Source: Symbiodinium natans (lineage: Eukaryota; Sar; Dinophyceae; Suessiales; Symbiodiniaceae). From it: a stretch of 64,000 bases of DNA. The notes under the pieces are model-generated. The model saw nothing but the letters and a program-made list of their open reading frames with translations, ran no database searches and was not told where the DNA came from. How positions within the stretch are numbered: the stretch's first letter is position 1; every line of letters begins with the position of its first letter. The stretch is from contig CAJNDS010000879.1 in assembly GCA_905221605.1 (NCBI GenBank), forward strand, positions 758,501 through 822,500, in the 5' to 3' direction. The position numbers and the translations under genes are program-made. Shown here piece by piece: positions 57,695 to 64,000 of the stretch.

Positions 57695-59027
57695 AGGTTT
57701 CAGCTGCTGGACCAGGACGGACCAGCAAGTGACGTCACACACGGCAGAAGGAAGGAATCTAGCTCCTCCACTCAGGAGCTTCAGGACCGAGCACAGCACA
57801 TCTCGAGTTCAGAGGAGGCCCCGTATGCCCCGTAACAAGGATCACAACTTAGAAATCTTAAGGCCTCGACGTTTGCAGTCGCCTCGATTGGCTGCAAGGC
57901 GCTGGCCTCCGAGAGGCAACAGATCCTCCGCTCGCGCGGGCAGCTGGCGATGGCTCGGCTCCTCAACGGTTCTCAACACAGGGAGCATATATTGGGATGT
58001 TCCCCCCTTATACTAACAGTCCTCAATCGGGATCATAGTATAGTACTCTCAGTATAACCTCTATGAAGGACTATCAGCATAACGGGGAACATCCCAGTAC
58101 ATGGGAGCATATATGGGAGCACATGAGAACAGCCGAAGTAGTGTCAAGCCTTGACTCGTATTTTCTTATTAGGGGCCCTCAGCATGACGGTGCTCTGCAG
58201 TTAAGCACGTTTGTTTTGAGCCTTCTTGACCTTCGAAGCTGCAGAGGAAAAGGATACAACACGTGAGCAAGCGAGGCCAAGGCATCTTTGCACCTTTGAG
58301 TCAGGCCCTAGGAATCGGCAAGGCCACAGAGCTTCGATTGCTTAATCAACTCAGCTCGTGCAGCTGCAAAACCATTGTGACCGCAACAAGAGCCACACGG
58401 ACGGACGATCTTTCAATGTGTTTTCACATTGCGAGGCGGCCCTCCCTAGTTTTTGGAGAATGCGCGCCTACTGTGCGAACAACAAGTCTCAGGTGCAAGC
58501 ACACGTGGTCTGCTTGCTTGGCAAGGCCGCCTTCGACGAGCGTCTTCGGCATTCGTTTCATGAATTCTTTCTCCCCTTGCTGTCACGTGAGTGCGCACGT
58601 GCACGTACTAGTATGTCAGGATGGGGGAGGCAGGCTGGGAGTTTTGCTGGGTTGGAGCAGGTGGCAGGCGATGGGGCCTCGGAAAAGGCGATGCACCTCG
58701 ATGCCTCCGACGAGCCAGAGGTACGCCACTCGTACATTCAGGTTTTAGGTGCGGTGACAGGGTTCTACCTTATAAGGTACTTCCCGAAAGGCTTGTACGG
58801 CAGTGCATTCGAAGGCCGAGCTGGACGTCTCAGGGGAAACCAACGATGGTGATGATGATATGTGGAACATGGCCGCGGCCTTGGTGCGACTGTGCTTTCT
58901 GGTGTCAAAGTCCTCCGCTGCTTTGCCCACTGCCCTGAACGGCCTTAGCGTCAGTGAACGAAAATGCGAGGACTGGTCGGCTGTAGCCGCAAAGCGATCT
59001 GAGAAGTCCGAGGCCGATCCGACCTAA
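57695..59027 (+). CDS. C-terminal exons of an unassigned protein
   Basis: Three + segments look like real exons. About 57695-57826 starts after TTTCAG and is polar, Ser/Glu-rich (STQELQDRAQHISSSEEAP). About 58491-58590 starts after TCTCAG (VQAHVVCLLGKAAFDERLRH, then FHEFFLPLLSR) and is clearly globular. 58815-59027 starts after GAAG (NMAAALVRLCFLVSKSS; ends SEKSEADPT), stop TAA 59025-59027. Another frame at about 58686-58790 (SEPEV-type acidic start, GAVTGFYLIRYFPKGLYG) could be an exon between them. They probably form the C-terminus of the cluster C coiled-coil gene because strand and spacing agree. I recognise no domain. Confidence 0.4.
57981..58120. repeat. Small inverted-repeat element
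   Basis: GGGATGTTCCCC (57993-58004) and GGGGAACATCCC (58084-58095) are exact inverted copies 79 bases apart. GGGAGCATATAT stands outside both arms in direct orientation (57981 and about 58104). ACTATAG- and CAGTATA-type words fill the middle. It looks like a small MITE or a nested duplication. Confidence 0.5.
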
Positions 59028-59154
59028 CGCAAGCGACGACTCTTATGTACCAATGCCTCCGTGACGGACAGCGGAATTTGGGCTTGTTTTGGGTAGGACG
59101 CACCCTCGTGTGCCCTGCGTTCCTGGGGTTTCCAGCTTGGGGGGTTGGGGGGGG

Positions 59155-59420
59155 GGGTTGGGAATATCCATGTTGGGAATATCCATGTTGCGAATATACA
59201 TAGCACTTGCTGCAGGCATCTCCCCCCCGAAAAAAAGCCGGCCCCAAGCATCCCAAAATCCTTTCTTGCCTGAACCTTCAAACCCACCAAAGCAGTCAAA
59301 CCTTCCCAAAGCCTTTTTGACCAAAACCTTCAAGCCCAAGCATCCCCAAAGCAGTCCAAACCCAAACATTCCTGAAAGCAGTCCAAGCCCAAACCGTCCC
59401 AAAGCCTCTTTTCCACACAT
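59155..59420. repeat. GGGAATATCCA triplet and C/A-rich degenerate repeat
   Basis: GGGAATATCCATGTT appears twice and a changed copy (GCGAATATACAT) once. It is followed by CCCAAAGC, CCAAACC and AAGCCCAAGCATCCC words at 20-35-bp intervals. Confidence 0.65.
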
Positions 59421-59776
59421 ACACAAGGACATGCAAGCCCCAAAAAGTACCCTCAAAAACCCCTACAAATAAGCTCAAAACACCTAAAACATGGTATACA
59501 CAACTTTTCGGTTTTCCTGCCTTTCAAAACAAGGCTCCCGCCTAGGCGAAACACTCATTTTCAAGAAAAAGCGCCCGCCCTTCGAGGGATCAGTGGCGTG
59601 TCTTCCTGGCTCCGAAAACCGGAATGAGTCAAAAACCTCGGTTTTTTACACTTTCCAACTTAACCACACCCAACGCATGCCAACAAAACGCAGGGCACTC
59701 CAGCGCGCGTGCTACCTTGTTTTACGGCCCACCGTGCCACCCTAGCCGATCGCTGATATTCGCTGATGCGCGCAGC

Positions 59777-59860
59777 GCACACACGCACACCCACGCACAC
59801 CCACGCACACACACGCACACACGCACACACGCACGCGCGCTTGCGCGCGCCCACACACAG
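59777..59860. repeat. (CACACG)n-type microsatellite
   Basis: CACACACGCACAC and CCACGCACAC words alternate, ending in GCGCGC and CACACACAG. Confidence 0.92.
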
Positions 59861-60992
59861 ACACCACAAATAAAGGGCCCATGATGCGCACACCCTGGAC
59901 AAGCATTATCGCGCCAAAGATGGCGACCAAAAACGCACAAGAAATTTCGGTTTCTCGCAGAACGTTGTTGGGGAATCCGGAAAGAGTGGGGAAGACGAGA
60001 GATTCGGAGGAGGGCGGAGGAGTCCGAAATGCCTAGGCGCCGACAGCCACAATCGCTCTAATAGAGTCTGGTAGTGCGAGCTTGACTTTGCGCGCAGGGC
60101 GATGCTTTGGTTGCCCAGGCCAGGGTGTTGGATGCTTGAAGTGTGGGCTCATGGTGCTTGGCCCAGGAGCTCTCAGAAAATAGCCAGCCCGTCTGCTAAT
60201 TTCATTGCACGTGGGGGTTGCTCAGCCTTTTTACAAATCGCTACTAAATCTGAATGTGTCCACGACTTCTGACTTGATGAAGGGCCGAGCAACATTTTTC
60301 CTTTCGGACTTGGCTCCACACCATGCTGGTGCTCAGGCAATAGCTAGCAAGCGCTGCAAAATTGCAGTTTGGCTTTTGAACTTTGGATCATAGAAGTTTC
60401 TGTTTCTGGAAGGTTGCTCCGTGACATTCTGCACAAGATTGCACAAGAGTGGCTGATCTTCTTCTTCGGTGGGTTCTTTGGCCGGCTGTTATCTCCAAGC
60501 CTGTAGAATCAGAGCATCCTCCAAGTTGCATGAACGTTCTCGGAGCAAGTTTGAGCGACCGTGGGCCTGTTTTCCAAGCTTTCAACAGATTCCCCATGTC
60601 GTAGCAGACCATAGCAGACCAGAGTCTGAGACTCTGGATCGCGGCAAGCCCGACACAGAGCTCGGGTTTGCTCGAGCTGCAGACCGACGTTCCGAGGCTT
60701 GTAGCCCTTGGCATGCTGAGCTTTCGAAGCCATTCAGGTGATCAGTGTCGAACGTCAATTAGGGCTCGGCAGTGCAGCAGTGCAGCTGCTGACTCGTTGT
60801 CTTCGAGTCGCCCCGCTCGGGCCTTTGCAAAAGAAGCGTGAGAGGTATATTTGGTCGAGAGTTGATGACTGATGTGCAGCGAGGCAGTTGAGCTCAGGCG
60901 TGTCGGAACCCTGCTGTGCCCAAGCGATCAGATGCGATCAGGGTGTTATTGCGTTGAGCGTCGGAGAGCGTAGCCTAAGTGTAGCTGCAGCC

Positions 60993-61901
60993 ATGAAAGC
61001 AGGACTGGTCGGCCTGCTGCTTGGTTTCCCTAGTGGTTTGGCCAAGATTGCATGGCCATTGGGCTGGCCCACCTCACTCGAGTTCCTTTCCTCAGGGCCT
61101 GACGCTGATTTCTTTGAGTTTGTGAGTCCTCTTGCCGAAATGACGAAGCTCACGTACACAGCTACTTGGGGAACTTACTTCAAACCATCAGACCAGAACC
61201 AGTCTGTGGAAGGCTGGGTGAGAACGTGGCCAGAGGCAAACCCGAAAGGTGGCATGCGAGCGTTAACCTTCGTCCAGGAGAGCGCAGGACGTGGGGTAGT
61301 CGCATTTCGTGGCACAGACTTAAACCCCAGCGGCAGAAGTGGCCAAGCAGATGCCTGTGCAAACGAGGAGCTAGCCGAGAAACCGTTACCTGCCTTCTGC
61401 AATCAGTTTACTGCTTTTGAGCTAGACTATGTGTCACGTGCGCTTGACCTAGCACAGAAAGCTGCACAAGCACATCCGACGGTGGAGTGGCTGTACACGG
61501 GTCATTCGCTTGGGGCCGAGTTGGCGAGTGTTGTGGGCGCCGTGAGGAGAGCTCCGGTGCTTAGCTTTGCCGCTCCGCCAATTGTGCCGGTGCTCAAGAA
61601 GCGCACCTCTGTCGATGTGAAGCAGCTGCCATTCTGGAAGTCTTTATCGTTGTACAATGAATTTGACCCCTTGCGCTTCCTGGCACTTGGAGAGCTTCCA
61701 GGCGCAAACTGCAGCTGGGACAATCAGCCGACCCCCGCAGGATGCGATGCTTGCGAGCTCCATGGCCCTGTCAATTTGACCTCCCCGGCCTGCCAACAGT
61801 GCTTCTCCAAGACACACATATTTGCTTCTTACCTTGCCCTTGTGAGATCACGAAGCCGTCCCACCTGCGTGGTGGCACTGGACGAGAGCATTGAAGTGTG
61901 A
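60993..61901 (+). CDS. Secreted or endomembrane class-3-type lipase (alpha/beta hydrolase)
   Basis: This is a single-exon frame of 302 residues from ATG 60993 to TGA 61899-61901. The first 20 residues (MKAGLVGLLLGFPSGLAKIA) form a signal peptide or membrane anchor. Family marks are GVVAFRGTD near residue 104 (the oxyanion-side strand and turn of class-3 lipases) and the nucleophile elbow GHSLG with Ser172. The catalytic Asp is probably in NEFDPLRF (about residue 226) and the catalytic His in KTHIF (about 275). Six Cys near residues 246-271 (CDAC, CQQC) suggest disulfides, fitting an extracellular or lumenal place. The overall plan recalls fungal class-3 lipases and ATG15-like lipases. Substrate likely a triacylglycerol or phospholipid. 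The frame is open upstream to 60888 only through a TTG, so the ATG with the signal peptide was chosen. Confidence 0.82.
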   Translation: MKAGLVGLLLGFPSGLAKIAWPLGWPTSLEFLSSGPDADFFEFVSPLAEMTKLTYTATWGTYFKPSDQNQSVEGWVRTWPEANPKGGMRALTFVQESAGRGVVAFRGTDLNPSGRSGQADACANEELAEKPLPAFCNQFTAFELDYVSRALDLAQKAAQAHPTVEWLYTGHSLGAELASVVGAVRRAPVLSFAAPPIVPVLKKRTSVDVKQLPFWKSLSLYNEFDPLRFLALGELPGANCSWDNQPTPAGCDACELHGPVNLTSPACQQCFSKTHIFASYLALVRSRSRPTCVVALDESIEV

Positions 61902-62661
61902 GTTCAAAAAATGAGCGTGCGGACAACAGGTGTGAGTGTGTGGGGGTTCATCCCGTTGCGTTCCCCGCGGTCTCAAGTAGGTAAGTTGGTCGTGCAGTTG
62001 CCAGGCGAAGCGATACCGAATCCCAAAGACGATACCTCTCTGTTAAATGTGTTTCTCTGGCGAAGCGATGCCTAATACTGTCATACCACAACTGATGCCC
62101 TTCCCTTCAATGTTGACACTGGCTCAGTTGAAGCAGCTGGGCTGCTAGATCTGTCCTTCATGTCATGCAGCATGCCTCTCAAGCTCTGTCCATGACTGAA
62201 TCTGAAGTGCTGCAGACAAGATGCCGTACATGGTCAGGGACTGTACAGCAGAGTCATGCTGACAGGTGTTTCGGCTACAGTTACACAACAATGCCTTAGC
62301 CAACATCTGCATGTCAAGCGTTTCTGACTTCGCATCTAGAGACGGCGAGTGCGCCCCGACAGAATGTTTTAGCACAGGTTGCTGCAAAGCCATGGGGGGT
62401 ACTTGCCTTCACCTCTTCACTGGCGAGGCCCGCAACCGAAGACAGCACTGCAGCACGATTTGGTGCACATGTATTGAATGATATTGAATGCATTGTTTCT
62501 GTGTGCCAGCTGCTTCACATGCCTGCAGCAAGTGGTTCACAAGCACTGACTGCCGCACTGCCTTCTCCGCATTCCCCCCGTGATTGACATGCCCTCTGCT
62601 TGTGACCCTTGGTCTGCTTGGTATTCCGTCAGACTTCCCGACCATTTTAGGTTCAGCTGTT
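61902..62661. other. Spacer between the lipase gene and FNR
   Basis: No gene recognised. Short duplications (GGCGAAGCGAT) occur at about 62005 and 62058. Immediately before the FNR start there is ATTTTAG at 62644-62650. Confidence 0.4.
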
Positions 62662-63356
62662 ATGCTGTCGTTCACTAAGGATGCCCCGGTGATTGCCACT
62701 CTAGGCGCAGCTGCTGTCATTGGCCTTGGCAGCCAGGCGTTCGTGGCCTCCAAGCCCTTCCAGGCTTCATTGCGCACATAGATTCGGCACAGAAGCATAG
62801 AGTCTCTGCCCGACGAGAGCTGGTTCTTAGAGATCCTGTATGGAGCCGTGGATGGCGCGTAGCCACAGGCTGACACTACGCCAGCCCTGAGGGGCACCGG
62901 CGAGACCCGCGCTGCGGGATCCAGCTGGGGAGGCTCCAGCAGGACGCGGCAGTCACAAAGTCGACAAGAGTCACCAGGAGTAGATACGGAGAGTTCCCAA
63001 CAGCTCGCCTGTGCCCTACTTTACGCAGGACATGCTTCTCTGAATACTTTTGAATGGTTTTTGTCAAGAGTCTTCAACTTTGAGGACCCTCGCTGCTGGT
63101 GCAGTGGCCACCGCAGCCGTTCTTGGCCGCGGGGCGCTCCTGCGCCGCCGAGCCACCGCCGTGCCCTGGGCCAAAGTAACGAAGGGAAAGAGTTCAATCA
63201 CTCAAGATTATGCATCTAAGCATTATGCATAAGCCCTTCAAATCAAGACATATAATGTACGCATGATTATTAAACAGCTGGACAACGTGGGCGGTCCCTG
63301 AAATGCTTCAAACCCTGGAAAGCGATCAAACATGCAACTCGAATATCGTGACACCA

Positions 63357-63388
<32 letters not shown>

Positions 63389-64000
63389 ACCCCAAAAAAA
63401 GAAAGCAAGTCTCCACCCCTTCAAAGATGCTTGACGAAAGCCTTTCAGTTTTCAAGGCCTCTGGAAAGGGAAGTCGGGCCTGGATTCCATTTGTTCGATA
63501 TCCAGCTTAAGGACTGTAAGGGCTTGACATGCTAATGAACGGTAAGGTGGTAGCGCCCCCCCCCCCACCAAGTCTTCACTCGCGCCGCGCGCATCAAGTG
63601 CCCGGACACGGGGGGATTCGGAATAGAGATAGGGCTATGACACAACCATATTTTGCTTGAACATGTTCAGGTGAAGAAGAAGGGTTTCCGCGTGGTGGAG
63701 GGCAAGGACAGTGCCGAGTGAGTCGTGCTATGGAATCATACTATCGATCAAAGGCTGGCGCAGCCTGCAGCAGTTGCAAGTTGCAAGTAATGCTTGCAGG
63801 AGATCCCCTGGAATCTGTTCAGCCCGAAGGCGCCATATGAGGGCAGCTGCATCTCCAAGGAGACTATCACCAGCAAGACTTCCCTGGTGAACTGGGAGAC
63901 GTGCCATGTGATCATGGACCATGGCGGCAAGGTGCCATACATCGAGGGCCAGTCCATTGGTGTGATTGCACCGGGGCCGGACAAGAAGGGCGAGACCCCA
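62662..64000 (+). CDS. petH: Ferredoxin-NADP+ reductase, plastid-targeted (5' part, cut by window end)
   Basis: FNR moves electrons from reduced ferredoxin to NADP+ at the end of photosynthetic electron flow. Exon 1, 62662-62763, encodes a signal peptide (APVIATLGAAAVIGLGSQ) followed by AFVASKPF, an FVxP-like transit start. Exon 2, 63071-63175, gives TLRTLAAGAVATAAVLGRG followed by LLRRR, the second hydrophobic stretch of a class I peridinin-plastid presequence. Exon 3 is 63671-63715 (VKKKGFRVVEGKDSA). Exon 4, from 63800, starts the mature enzyme: NLFSPKAPYEGSC, then HVIMDHGGKVPYIEGQS, then IGVIAPGPDKKGE, matching the conserved start of the FAD domain of plant-type FNR. Intron 1 needs a GC donor, intron 2 a GT donor and intron 3 most simply a GA donor. 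The NADP-binding domain lies beyond the window. Some 28 consecutive C sit in intron 2. Confidence 0.88.
63361..63393. repeat. Poly-C tract in FNR intron 2
   Basis: Twenty-eight C (63361-63388), one A, then four C and an A run. Confidence 0.95.

Larger units (their letters stand above)
59028..60992. other. Gap before the lipase gene, repeat-rich
   Basis: Three 15-bp TGTTGGGAATATCCA-type copies lie at 59155-59203. A degenerate CCAAACC/CAAAGC/TTCAAGCCC repeat follows at 59240-59420, producing Gly/Leu/Phe-rich frames on the - strand. A (CACG)/(CA)n microsatellite is at 59777-59860. No gene recognised. Confidence 0.5.

Noticed and set aside
59043-59478. Gly/Leu/Phe-rich frames on the - strand
   Set aside because: They arise from the degenerate CCAAACC/AAGCCC repeat.
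1-64000. tRNA, rRNA and spliced-leader relic sequences
   Set aside because: I looked for T-arm-like GGTTCGAATCC words, rRNA-like stretches and the known dinoflagellate spliced-leader core and saw no convincing match by eye; a profile search was not possible.

Overview
The window looks like nuclear DNA of a photosynthetic (peridinin-type) dinoflagellate. The evidence: two nuclear genes for plastid proteins, PsaE at 29.2-30.1 kb and ferredoxin-NADP+ reductase at 62.7 kb to the end, both start with a hydrophobic leader followed by an FVGP- or FVAS-type motif. Genes are cut into short exons, and their splicing only works with GT, GC and GA donors. There is a (TTTAGGG)n interstitial telomere-type tract. 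A divergent PPR gene, RING-H2 genes and a voltage-gated channel fused to EF-hands are also present. Long gene-poor stretches are full of minisatellites, homopolymers and short tandem duplications.

Layout, left to right: 1-11.5 kb is mostly unassigned, with a possible tail-anchored SNARE-like last exon (3.25-3.43 kb) and a SANT/Myb-like exon (10.3-10.45 kb). At 11.5-13.9 kb lie two tandem paralogous RING-H2 genes. At 16.4-18.7 kb are exons of a divergent PPR protein. At 20.2 kb is a small ORF with a possible N-myristoylation start, and at 21.85 kb a possible organelle-targeting first exon. A composite tandem-repeat block (units of 42, about 61, about 74 and 14 bp) fills 23.0-24.9 kb. At 25.4-28.9 kb is a bacterial-type, FAD-dependent D-lactate dehydrogenase (Dld) gene of about six exons. 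psaE follows. At 33.1-37.4 kb is a cluster of about 18 tiny exons coding for Glu/Arg/Gln/Ala-rich coiled coil. At 40.4-45.2 kb is a voltage-gated cation channel with C-terminal EF-hands. At 46.1-47.35 kb there is more coiled coil, then a CRAL-TRIO/GOLD (SEC14-like) gene to 51.43 kb, then a third coiled-coil cluster and a C-terminal part ending at 59.03 kb. A 2.2-kb element with 22-bp terminal inverted repeats (53.73-55.92 kb) lies between two of these coiled-coil exons. A secreted class-3-type lipase lies at 61.0-61.9 kb, and FNR is cut by the right edge.

Every gene I could recognise reads on the + strand, which fits the unidirectional gene blocks described in dinoflagellate genomes. The genes do not form one pathway. 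PsaE and FNR both act at the stromal side of photosystem I, Dld oxidises D-lactate, and the rest serve signalling, lipid handling and protein turnover. Exon limits were set by eye from reading frame, family resemblance and AG acceptors. No search, alignment or transcript was available.
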